From Climacium dendroides (taxonomy: Eukaryota > Streptophyta > Bryopsida > Hypnales > Climaciaceae): 64,000 nt of DNA. The notes beneath the pieces were generated by a model that did no database searches, was not told where the DNA came from, and was given only the letters and a program-made list of their open reading frames with translations. Shown here piece by piece: positions 49,470-60,290 of this stretch (its first letter is position 1; each line of letters opens with the position of its first letter). The position numbers and the translations under genes were made by a program. The stretch is from positions 31,437,213 through 31,501,212 of the forward strand of contig OX467084.1 of NCBI GenBank assembly GCA_950106755.1, in the 5' to 3' direction.

Positions 49470-49568
49470 GATGCTAGCTTGGAATCGAGTGAACTGACGT
49501 TAGTTACAGTCAAAATGAAACACACTCGATCTCTGAAGTTTCTCAAGTGCCCGGGAGCCTGCTGCAGG

Positions 49569-49683
49569 GATATATAAGTTATGATCTAAGTACTTTTAAC
49601 TACCTGCTTGCGAATTGAAGTACAGTACGCCACTGGACTGTAAATTCAAGTAGTATATGAATCGGCGCGTTTCTGTTACGTCA
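49569..49683 (-). promoter_or_regulatory. Core promoter of the pathogen-related gene
   Basis: On the - strand a TATA box, CTTATATATCC, lies at about 49569-49579, about 100 bp upstream of the ATG. Upstream, TGACGTAA at 49676-49683 carries a TGACG core like the as-1/TGA-bZIP sites of salicylate-responsive plant promoters. A W-box-like TTGACT (49508-49513) lies in the leader. These fit a defence-inducible gene but are short words and not proof. Confidence 0.55.
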
Positions 49684-49689
49684 TGAGCG

Positions 49690-50599
49690 ATCTATCGCTC
49701 TGTCTGACATGACAGGTTTGGGCCAATATAGGCAGAGTCTCTCCCACTTTAAGCAGCGTAACACCACTTGACAGTTACGGTACCTTACCCCAAAAAACGC
49801 TGGGTATGAATGCCCTGGATATCGCACAGATATCTCGCAAACGTTGGATGGTTGGGTGGGTTTTGGGGTGGAGAAGCTCGCCGGCCGGGGAGGGATGGGA
49901 AAAGGTGGCCGGCCGGGGAGGGATGAGAAATTTCAAGGTTAACTTTCATGGACGGCTGACTTCCGTGCAGAGTGCAGAGTTTCGGTTGTGTCCTGTTTTT
50001 TCCATCGGTCATGGATTCTATTTTCAAAGATCTGAGAGTCAGAGCGGAAGCTTCGGTGTCAGCGTTTTTAGTTTGGAACAGGGAACTCAAGGTTTGCATG
50101 GGCGAACTTAGAGTAACCCATCTCTGCCAAGTATCTACTTCTGTCATCCTTATTTTCCACCACAAAAACTATCCAAACCTATTCATTTTATGACAAAAAT
50201 CAGTGCATTAATGCCAATGAGGAGTAACACGTCAATCCTTGATTGTTGAATACTAGTGATTCTAGAACTAGTTTATGGAATTTAGTGCAATATGCTACCT
50301 TTAAGACAAATATGCATCAATTGGGGCTACCTTGATAATGAGTAGTATTAAAAGAAAAGAAAAATTATGGATTTTGCAAGTTGTAAAGGATTGTTGGGAG
50401 TTCTATAACACAAAACTAAAAAAATAGATGCTAATTCCGATGTGGAGGAAGTTGCAAATTGGCCATCAAATTCTATTGTTTGTTGCAATCTTGGCTAAAA
50501 TCTAATTTTTCAAGGATTTTCTCCAATGTACATTTTGCTATTGAAAATTTTAAATTAGCAATGGAGCGAATTCTGTGAAAGTTGGTGAGTACTTAAGTG
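49690..50599. other. No gene recognised
   Basis: 49840-49930 is GC-rich with a direct repeat of GGCCGGGGAGGGATG. Overlapping short frames occur on both strands around 49785-50165, but no family was recognised. The rest is AT-rich. Confidence 0.35.
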
Positions 50600-51275
50600 C
50601 CTATAAATACATAGAAAGTCGATTATAGGTTGTTTATGGGATGTTTATGACTCCATTCTATAGGTGGTTTTGTAGTTTTAGAGAAGAGCGCTTCAAAAAT
50701 TCACAAAAATTACAAATTTAATCAAAAAATTATAATTTCACTTGGTTTTGATTTGTGAAATAAGTACACACCTATGAAAAATATGTACCACTCTTGGACT
50801 TTCCCCCATCAGATTGCAAATCAAAATGGTAATAGGCTTAACTACCTTAGTTATAGAGGGATTAAGTTAGAAAAGGTAGACCAACCCAATTCCCTTCACT
50901 GCCCAAATGTTGTCCCCCACTTTCAGCCCCAATTTTGTTTGTAATAAACATGCAAATCAAGTTCATTTTTTTGACAATATCAATAAATTAATGCCAACAA
51001 AGGGGGAACATGTCAAATCCTTTATTGGTGAGTACTCGAGGTGGTTATGGTTTATTTATGGGATGTATATGACTTCACTCTATGGGTGGTTTTGTAATTT
51101 CAAGGCAGACCACTTCAAAAATTCACAAAAATTATAATTTTATTTGAAAAATTATAACTTAATCACCTGGATTTGATTCATGAAACAAGTGCCCACTTTT
51201 GAAAATATGTGCCTCTTTTGGAGTTGGCCCCAAGATATTCAAATTGCAAATCATAGTCGTAATAGGCTTGTTTAC
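50600..51275. repeat. Diverged tandem duplication
   Basis: 50620-50850 and 51045-51275 share, in order, TTTATGGGATGT, ATGACT, TGGTGGTTTTGTA, CACTTCAAAAATTCACAAA, AATTATAA, TTGATT..TGAAA and GTAATAGGCTT. The copies are in direct orientation about 425 bp apart and moderately diverged. Similar flanking words at 50205 and 50985 (CATTAATGCCAA-like) suggest the unit is longer. Non-coding. Confidence 0.7.
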
Positions 51276-52303
51276 TTTAGGCTAGAATCTTGTGACAAGG
51301 CATGTTTCAACAATTCAACTTGCACTAATTTAAATTTATATGGTTTGGGGAAATGAGACGTCACATGCATTGTTAGGACACATCAGTTTAGTCAAAAACC
51401 TTAGATTTTTGGATGATTACTTGTACTTTGGATTTTGACAATATCTTTGGAAGTCATTCATTAGTCACTTTCAATCCTTGTTTGAGGTCCTTTATGAGGT
51501 AATTCCTAAAAGTCCTTGGTAGCTAGGTAGGGGAATCTAAATTTGAAGCTAATTAGACATAGTCAATTATGGTCTATTGATCCTTGTTGGAGTAATGAAG
51601 CATTTACACCAATAAAATGTAGGTGTTGTATGTATAATGTAGATGAATTGTGATGATTATTCACATATAATCCACAATAGCATATTGTTTTTTTGCTAAA
51701 AAACACTATTGACCGTTTTTATTCCTAGGAATTTGAACTTGCTTCAATTTGATTTGGGTCACAATATTTTTGAATTGCAACTAGGTTTTTTATTTCATTT
51801 ATTTTTGGGAGTGCAAAAAAACACTTGTAAAGTTCATACCTTGAAATCTCCACTAGAGTGAAACAAAAAGGAAACTGAGAAAAGCCCCCTATACAAAAAC
51901 ACAAGGTTCATACCATGTGAGTGGAGTATTTCTCCATGTGTATATAGTATGTAAGAGCATCCTTAGTCCTAACGATACACTAGAAAGCAAAAGGTAATTT
52001 AAATTCATTCATATTTCAACACAAACAAGCTCCTCCATACTCTACAAGACTTTTTGCAAGCAAGATTACCATAGTGACTAATTGCTCCAACTTCCTCATT
52101 TAATTATAGCTTTTGTCGATGCATAGCCTCCTTTCCTTTGGTCAAAAACCAAGTAAAAATCTAGTTTAACTTGTTGGTTTGATTCAAGTTATTCTCTCTA
52201 CTTACTTCAATCTTCATTGCATCAACTTATCAATGCCAGTTTCTTCCTCTTCTTCCTATTTGCCGTGTTTGTTGGATTCTTCACACATTTGACAACTTCA
52301 TAA
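51276..52303. other. No gene; solo GAGCATCC end at 51955
   Basis: AT-rich. At 51952 TAAGAGCATCCTTAGTCCTA resembles the left end of the element at 52304, but no matching right end other than that of 52304-52748 was found. It may be a truncated or nested relative. Confidence 0.35.
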
Positions 52304-52748
52304 GAGCATCCTCAATGTAAGCAATAGATTGACACAACAACACTAAGAATAGTTTGTGTCAAACAAAAAAATATGCCCCAATATGTGCTCTATCAAGCTC
52401 ATCATTTCGAAGGACACACTCAAGGGCACATTAAATTTTGGCTCTCACATGATAGATTTTGGTTTTATGTAGAGCGCAACAAACAAAACAACAACTTTGG
52501 TCAAAGGGAATCATAACTACAACCACCAAACGTAGAGCTCCTCTAAACAATAGTCCATCTTTGTCTCTGACACTAGCATCATGAACAGTGTCAACATGTA
52601 GGACGTCAAGTGCTTTAGAGTTCAAGATAACCTAGAAGGGTTGGATTGCCGCAGTCGGGATCTACCTCGTTATATAAAGCTTCTATAGGAATATGCTCGC
52701 AATGTGGAGTGGCAATGCTCTTTCATCAGGCCTAAATTGAAGATGCTC
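52304..52748. mobile_element. PIF/Harbinger-type MITE
   Basis: The ends are GAGCATCCTCAATGTA (left) and the complement of GAGCATCTTCAATTTAGG (right), flanked by TAA on both sides (52301-52303 and 52749-52751). 445 bp, non-coding. It shares the GAGCATC end type with 25844-26886 but not its body. Confidence 0.75.
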
Positions 52749-52764
52749 TAAGGCAATATGCTCT

Positions 52765-54100
52765 AAAAGCACCCCTCTCCTTCAAATCGCCCCTATTATT
52801 AGTTAGAAAATGGAGAAAAGGTGTTCTTTAAATGGACCACTTTAGCCACTGATTGAATCAAGAAAAAATTGCTTTTTCTATTGCAAGAGCCAATCATTGT
52901 TTTTGATTGTTGCAAGTGGACGAATTTTGGAAGACCTATGGTTACAAATAGGTGCCTATGTCCCAAATCTTTGAAAATGTATAAGAATTCAAAAATGCTT
53001 GGAAAAATACAAAACCACTTGTATTAAGTTCCACATACATTTTTCTTTCTCTGAAAAATGATCTAAAAATATTTTAATCCACGACAACCTATGAAAAAGG
53101 CGGACCAGCCCTTATTATATGGTCACTTTTAGAGCATATTACAATAATCTGCCTCTCTTGGATTCCCCTCTGGCCTTTGAACCCAGTTGGATAAAGTTAT
53201 GTCTGCCTTTTCAGTAGGATCACCTAGTGTCAACAATACATTATTAAATTAAGTTTGAAAAAAATCCAAATGGCCCACTTGCCAATAATTTCAACCAGCT
53301 TATCAATTCAGTTGGCACTTTTTTTTCTGGCTGGCTCTTCAGGTACAACTACCCATATCCGCATTGTCCTTTTGGTTATCGTGTGAATCATTTGCTTACA
53401 AAATTCCAAAAGCACTTAATGGCATTAGAAAAAAATGTGAACATTGCAGAGCTTTTGTTGGATTTTTGGCCATGGTGCAAGTATAGGAAAAAATTAAAAT
53501 AAAGTAATTAAAATAATATTATATTTTAAAAAAATTAATTATTTTTTTTTTTTTGAAATCACCAATCTGACATGGCACTATTGGTGCCCCATCATATTTC
53601 AATTTTTCTAAATAATTAATTACTATAATTGCACTATTGCTATGGAAATTCACAGCCCCTGTAGGGTTTAGATTTTTTGACTTGAAGTCAAACTAGTCTA
53701 AAATATTTCTTTCCTTTCCACAACAAAACTTTGAGGATGAATAGTTGCACTTTTGTCCTACTAGAAGGATTCTTTGTCATCCATCGGATACCAAACGTCC
53801 TCGTCAACATTTAAGGGTTAAGAAATGAAGAGCAATGTGAGGCAATCTAAATTTTTCTTGATAAGAAATATTGGGACTCATCATTTTTCGTAATTATATT
53901 TCTAAATTGAAATAACTACAAATTTTAGGAGCCAAAAAGTGTTCTAAATCTATAGCCAAAGTCTAGAGTATTCTAATTCCAATAAGTCAAGAGACTATAA
54001 TTTTCTCAATCAGTACTTTCCACATACTTTATGGTAATTTGGAACATGTGTCATGGCCTTATTAGTCCCAACCTCAAAAATGAGGAAAAAACACATTTCA
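52765..54100. repeat. Diverged segmental repeat, copy A
   Basis: 52765-53110 and 53850-54100 match copy B (56430-56810 and 56935-57140) in the same order and orientation. Shared blocks are CCCCTCTCCTTCAAATC, TTTAAATGGACCACTTTAGC, GGAAGACCTATGG, ACAAATAGGTGCCTATG, AAAAATGATCTAAAAATATT, CATGTGTCAT and TTATTAGTCCCAACCT. Copy A has about 740 bp extra in the middle, including a partial copy (53731-53785) of the 46.5-kb repeat. Non-coding. Confidence 0.75.
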
Positions 54101-54142
54101 AGATTCGGTTGTAAATCTATTTGAGCCTTGGTTGGAAATAGT

Positions 54143-55470
54143 CACTATAAGAAAACGTAGTTTTTTTGGATGTCACAAAAAACAAGCATCTGTGTTTTTA
54201 AAAATGGGTTTGACATCGACGTTGATGTCCTCCGAAATCCGTCAAAAAAGAAACGTCCAAAACATGTTAAAATTTTTGTGAACGTCACCAATAACATGAC
54301 GATTTTTTGTGATGTCAAAAAAATTCAAGGCCTCCAAACTTCTCTAAGTGTGACATGTGGAGGGGTCCAAAATGCCAACTCAACTTTTGTTTGGGTAGTT
54401 TTTGCCACGTGTACTTTTTTTCCCCCAACCCCTTCCTGCCCGGGGCAGTGACGTGGACCCCTTTCAAATCTGACGTGGAATTTTTTGACGTGGACATGCC
54501 ATGTCAGCAATATTGGGTGAGTTGAAATTCTAAAGTCATGTTGTTCATGACATCTCATAAAACGTAGACGTGTCCATTTTGACATCATTGTGAACAACCT
54601 TTATGTCATGCAAAGGTCAGTACAAAAACCCCTAAACAAGGTCAGTACAAAAAAAACTATTGAAAAAATAAAATAAAATAAACATATAAAAAATTTTAAT
54701 TCAAAAAAATGTAAAGAAAACTTACCATGTACGATCAAAAGGATTTTTGATGGCAAAATGAAGGAAATAAGTCATTAAAATTTATTAAAAATGAAGGTAA
54801 AGGGGTCCTATTTATATTCATTCTCTTTCCATGATGAGACAAAAGATATGGGATAAATGGAAAATGGGAATTTGAACATTGTCCATTTTGACGTTGTTTT
54901 AGACATGTAGATGTTGTTTCAGACATGTGACATGTTGATTTAGACATCAGAATCAACGAGTCTTGTTTTTTTACACATTTTATATTGAACACAAGTTTTG
55001 TTGTACTTATCCCATATGGATTGTTTCTCTTCCTATCACCCCACTAGTATAAAAACCAGCTCTTCTCATCCATGGTGCACATCCATCCATGTCCTTTTTT
55101 TTGCAAGGTATGCCACGTGGCTGCCCTATCCTTAAATTTTTATATGTGGTCAACATTTCAAAACAATTTTTACTAATTTAGCCATAATCAAAATAAGTTT
55201 ACTTGCTGACGTGGATTTCTCATGTTTTTCGTGATGTCAAAAAAAACATATTCTGTTGTGTTTGACGTCATGGAAGACATGTGACGTTGCAAGTGACATT
55301 CATTTATTCTCTGAATTTTGTTGCCTTGTTGTCGTTGATATCAATTGAAATCTCATTACCCAGCACTTGTTTTTTGGCAAACGTCGGATGTTTTTGAAAA
55401 CATGTGACGTTTTTCTGGACGTCACGTGTTTTTGTCAAAACATCGTCAAAAACGCAGTTTTCTTATAGTG
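54143..55470. mobile_element. CACTA (En/Spm) non-autonomous element
   Basis: Inverted ends CACTATAAGAAAACGTAG and the complement CTGCGTTTTTGACG...: left CACTATAAGAAAAC, right GTTTTCTTATAGTG, flanked by perfect 3-bp duplications AGT (54140-54142 and 55471-55473). Subterminal regions at both ends are dense in ACGTC/GACGT and GATGTC/GACATC words in both orientations, as is usual for CACTA transposase-binding regions. The 1328-bp body has no transposase frame. Confidence 0.92.
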
Positions 55471-56429
55471 AGTTGCACCCTACTTGTTGAGTATGGCCAG
55501 GAATGGGTGGTTCTACCTTAATCCCTAAAGGTTTTTGATTATGTTTTCACCAAAAACACTCTCAAACTGCCATTTCTAATACATGTAGAAAATTTTAGAA
55601 AAAACAAACACTTTTGGACACATGGAATTATAGGATCTTGTAGTAAGTTGGTTTGAGAAGATGTAGAAAAAATTTCAGAAATTTCCACTCTATAGATTGC
55701 AAGATATTAGTGATTGAAGTGACAAAAATCTTGTTTTGGGCCATACAAAAAATTGGGTAGCTACACTTCACAAGGTCACACTTGTATGAAAAAATGTTCA
55801 AAATGGTGGCTACTCTTTGAATTCATTATTTAAGGCAAGTTGACTACATGCTTGAAATTTTTCCCATCATTTGGAATTGTACAACATATAAGAACAAAAT
55901 AGTAAGTTGAAAGATGTAGAGAATGATTCAAAATACTAAATTGTTAACAATCTCTTTATGGAATTGAAAAATGTCAATTCCAATGGTTGTAATGTTATGA
56001 TAAACAATCTACACCTAATGTTTTTAAAAATAAAATTCCAGAAAATTGAAAATTGAGTAAAATAAAAGACTTCAAAGTTTATTTTAGAGTAGAGATTTAA
56101 TAACTACCCATAAACTATCCACAACTAGAACTCCTCATAACTTTCATTTCATTAATCAAATTGACATGATTCAAAGCTTTCCATATAGAGAGAGAACCAA
56201 TTTCAAATTTTTATTTTTTAAAAGTGATTTTTAAAGATTTTTTTTGCTACCCATGCTACTTGCCAAACGCTAAATATTATATATCATGCAATAACTTTTC
56301 TACTGTTCATGCACATGTTATATGAAAGTTTCAAAGACAAAAAAGTTCCATTCATAGTAAACTGTCCAAAATCGCTATGTTGCCAAGAAACGCAGTTTGG
56401 TCCTATAAAGGTTAAGGTAATCTACTTTA
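55471..56429. other. AT-rich, no gene recognised
   Basis: Only short frames. Nothing identified. Confidence 0.4.
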
Positions 56430-57140
56430 TAACTGCCCCTCTCCTTCAAATCATCTCTATTAGTAGCTAAAAAATAGAAATGACGTGATCTTTAAATGGA
56501 CCACTTTAGCCATTGAATGAATTGAAGAAAAGTTGTATTTTAATTGTAAGAGCTAGTTGTTGTCTTTGATTTCTTCACATCTCTTTACAAATTGCAAGTG
56601 GATGGATTTGGGAAGACCTATGGTCACAAATAGGTGCCTATGCTCCAAATCTTTGAAAATTTATAAGTAATTCAAAAATGCTTGAAAAAATACAAAAACA
56701 CTTGTGTTAAGTCCCACATCTATTGTTCTTTCTTTGAAAAATGATCTAAAAATATTTTTGTCCACGAAAACCTATGAAAAAGGTGGACCAATCCTAAAAT
56801 GGTCGCTTTTAAAGCATACAAAGGTTGAGGCACCAGTAGCTGATTATTTGAGCAATTTTGGAGCGAATTGTGTACGATATGAGGCTATGGAAATTTTTCC
56901 CATGTAAGAAGATAGGAAGTAGGGGGATAGTAAATTTTTCAGAATTTTATTCCTAGAATTGAAATTATTGTGAATTTTGGGGGCTAAAAAGTGCACCTCA
57001 CTGGTAGCCAATGTTTAGAGTCCTCCAAGTCCGATCATTTAAGAACTACTTTCCCGCTCACTATTTCCTACTATCTTGCTCACTACTTTAGGACATGTGT
57101 CATAATCTTATTAGTCCCAACCTTGTAAAAGACTAGTATA
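56430..57140. repeat. Diverged segmental repeat, copy B
   Basis: Direct-orientation counterpart of copy A at 52765-54100, without its ~740-bp middle insert. Copy B also forms the left arm of an inverted repeat with 57255-57425. Confidence 0.75.
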
Positions 57141-57425
57141 GTAGAGGTACTCATTTCCAATCAAGTACCTATATACAACCTATAGGGTGTTCTATTTCCC
57201 ACCAAGGCTGGGTTCAATATCCAAGCAAACCTTGGAATGCGTTTTAACTAACAAGGGCATAAGACATGTCCCAAATTGGTGAGCAAAAAAGTAGGAAGTA
57301 GTGAGCAAGGAAAGTAGTTTGGCTATGATTGGAATTAGAAGCGTCTAGTGATTGTCTATAGGTTGACAACGCTTTTTGCCTCCCAAAATTCATAGTAATT
57401 TCAATTTAATTGATAAAATTACCCA
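56935..57425. repeat. Inverted repeat (foldback) at the end of copy B
   Basis: The left arm, about 56935-57120, is the reverse complement of the right arm, about 57255-57425, with moderate divergence. Read from the right arm, shared words are ACATGTCC, GTGAGCAA, GTAGGAA, AGTAGTGAGC, GGAAAGTAGTT, CCCAAAATTCA and AATTTCAATT. A ~135-bp spacer lies between. Non-coding. Confidence 0.7.
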
Positions 57426-57429
57426 AAAA

Positions 57430-58090
57430 ATTGCAATCCCGTCCATTTCTATCAATGTACCTCTGGAAATATTTGATTTCCCTTGCAACACTCCAGACCA
57501 TGTCCAGAATTGCTTATTTGATCAGTTATGGGTACCTTCATCAGAACACACATTCCAAGCTTCATTTGGAAATTTGTTCCAGCCTTGGTTGGAAACACTG
57601 CACCGTTACCGCTTGGGTACTGGATGTGGTTGACAATTCGTGCCTCAACCTTATCTTAAGGTATGTCCCCACTTGGCGTTTGGTAACATTGGTTCTTAAA
57701 AGATAATACTCTACACAAAGACCAACATGCCTATATTTTATGGAGACGCATTTATTGCATTGGTTCGGTGAAAATTGATTCTAAAGAATTTATCCAGCAT
57801 TCAGATATGAAACCATAACATTCAACAACCTTCACAGAAATCACCTTCTCCTCTCCAAAGTCCTCTTCCATCTATCTTTGGAAAATGAAGAATACTTTAA
57901 TATCAATGTCCTTTGAGCATCTTCCACAAAAAAATTAATGGCAAATTGAAGGGATTGCTTCAGAAACATTTGTCAGATTGTGGAGACGGAATGCCATTTT
58001 TATATTGAAATCAATTGACCATCATGAAACTTCAAAGATTATGGGATAATTTGAAAATGAGAGCTTTATCGCTCATTATCAAAATGTAGG
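57430..58090. other. No gene recognised
   Basis: A short + strand frame at 57376-57633 has no recognised domain. The rest is AT-rich. Confidence 0.35.
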
Positions 58091-58463
58091 AATTATGTTT
58101 GAAGTAGAATTTCAGACCTCTTTTAGGCATAGTATTATTAATTTTTTCAAAAAAACTTGAACTAATGGAAGTTGATAAATCAAGTTAAATTCCATTTCCA
58201 AAAATTAGTTTGTAATTTTGAGTCTCCAATCAAAAGTTATGATAAAAATTTTGAGCAGGGTTGAAAGGGACATTTTCTTGGACATTTTCAAACATCCTCT
58301 CTTATTTTTGTGCTTAACATTTGATTAGAGGATCAAAATTACAAACTAATTTTTGGAGATGGAAGTTAACTTGATTTATCAACTTCTATTAGTTTAGTTT
58401 TTTTTGAAAAAAATTATTCTACTATGCCTAAATGAGGTCTGAAATTCTACTTCAAACATAATT
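58091..58463. mobile_element. Foldback MITE with ~165-bp arms
   Basis: Arms 58091 to about 58255 and about 58298 to 58463 are highly similar reverse complements, beginning AATTATGTTTGAAGTAGAAT, TTCAGACCTC, and including GGCATAGTA, AGTTGATAAATCAAGTTAA and AAAATTAGTTTGTAATTTTG. A loop of about 40 bp separates them. No clear target duplication. Non-coding. The transcript would fold into a long, nearly continuous hairpin. Confidence 0.85.
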
Positions 58464-59600
58464 AGTGCTTTTATTTTTTACTTAACTATAAGCAGTTTCT
58501 CCTGATTCTCATTCAAATATCCCACATGGTTTGTTTTACTTACTACCACCCCATATGTATATAAAAAGCTTATATTCATCCCTAAGTTCAATATTTGGGT
58601 ATGTCTCTTCAATTCAAGCTGTGGTGCTCTTTGGATGAAAGCCACCAATCTTTCCTAATCGCCCATCTGAGGTCCCTTTAACTAAGACGAGTGTGCAATT
58701 TCTGAAATCCACATTTTTAGGAGATTCAAAAGCTTTAATTACAAGTGATTTTGGCAGTTCACAATAGTCTTCGTACTGCTCTTACCTCGATGCCACATCA
58801 CATGCCACGTTTGGTGAATACCAAGCAACGTAGGTGCGAATGCGCTGTCGTGTTGAGAGCGGTTTGCCTTGGGAAATCACGAAGATTCTGGCTGCAACTA
58901 GAAATGGCTAAGGAATAAAAATATGATAGGAGAATAAAGGCAAGTGGACTTGTCACTTGCAAACCCAGTCTTCTAACTAGAATGATGAAGGTGAGTGAAC
59001 TTGTCACCCACAAATTCACCAGTCAAATACAAAATGATATTGTACAACAACAAAATTTGTTGTCTCTCGTGAATCTCTAATCTTGGTCTTCAAATCTCGT
59101 ATACGGTCGTCGAATCATCAATCTTCAATCTTCAATCTTCAATCTTCAAACTCCTCCCCGTTGGCCTATCTTGTGGTGGCTCTATAAGGGTAAGGGTAAG
59201 GGTAAGGTGATAAGATCCCACGGCCTCGGACGGGTAAAACGGGACAGCCAACACGAGTGACCGTCCGGATGATGGGACCCTAAACTTTCAAACCCACGGT
59301 GACCAGGAAGCGCCTTTCACCAATGGGAACAACATAAAAGAGCAACCAAGTGGGTGATTAAATCCCAAATAGTCTCCACAAACACAAAATGGAGTGCTTA
59401 CTGGATAACCACGGCTCGCAACAGTTTCACAATGCTGAAATTGAAAATTGCAACTAGCCTCCAAAACCGGCTGGGAATAACCATAGAAAGACAACGAGCC
59501 CCCAAATCCGGCTAGGAATAACAAGCCACAAGCCACAACACACGAGTCTTCAATTTTTGTGTCTTCAAATTTCAACTTCAAATCATCACTCAAAGCTCCA
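58464..59600. other. No gene established; short simple repeats
   Basis: 59122-59147 holds a short tandem of ATCTTCA units and 59188-59208 a GGGTAA triplet repeat. 59230-59590 has a more balanced composition and an open - strand frame (59288-59593) without a recognised domain. It may be part of the retroelement-like sequence that carries the repeat array to the right. Confidence 0.35.
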
Positions 59601-60290
59601 CCTCAACTTCAACTTCAAATTTTCACTCAAACTCCAACTTCAAATCTCTACCCCAACTCCATCTTCAAAGCTAAACTTTGAATGATCACCACCGTTGCTT
59701 CACAACTTCAAATGGGTTGCATGATAACTCTCTGGAAAGCTAACACAATTCTCTCCATTTCCTCCAAATCTCAACTCATTCCAATACTCTGACCCAAAAC
59801 TATGGTCATCCAAAGTTTCGGCCTCTACAAGTGAGGGCAACAGACCTTCCTTCACTCCTACACTCACAACTTACTCATAAATGCTCCAATTACTTCGAAT
59901 GATAGCTTCTTAGAAAGCTAACAAAACTTTACACATCCTCTCCAAAACTCAAATCAAATTAACACTCTGTCCACCTTTCATGGCCACTCAAAGTTTCGGC
60001 CTCTAGAAATGATAGGCAGCAGACACTCCTTCACTTCTACACTCGTAACTCACTCATACAAGCTCCAAATAGAATGAGTGAGATCTTCCTAGAAAGCTAA
60101 CTTAATTTCCTACACTTCCTCCAAATATCAATGCAAACCAAGAACTTGTCCGTCTTTTATGGTCGGTCGAAGTCTCTGCCTCTTAATTTCGAAGGCAACA
60201 AACCTCCCTCCACTCAAACTAGCACAACTTTTGATTCACAACTCCAAATCAAGCAAGTGAGATCAATTTAGAAAGAAGACACCATGATAC
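59600..60290 (-). repeat. ~178-bp repeat array, second locus
   Basis: Four copies in - orientation, anchored by AAAGCTAAC (complement GTTAGCTTT) at 59736, 59914 and 60093, and by AAAGAAGAC at 60272. Distances are 178, 179 and 179 bp. Copies share TCGGCCTCT, CACTCCTACACTC, ACTCATA and CTCCAA. In the - orientation, GTTAGCTTTC, GATCTCA and TTTGGAG follow the same order as in the 41.2-41.9 kb array. Confidence 0.75.

Noticed and set aside
49785..50193. Overlapping ~100-codon frames on both strands
   Set aside because: No domain, no splice context, and they overlap each other in a locally GC-rich patch that lowers stop frequency.
59188..59208. GGGTAA repeats and CCCTAAA-like words (also near 45780) as telomeric sequence
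   Set aside because: Only three units, and GGGTAA is not the plant TTTAGGG repeat. The CCCTAAA words are isolated inside a TIR.
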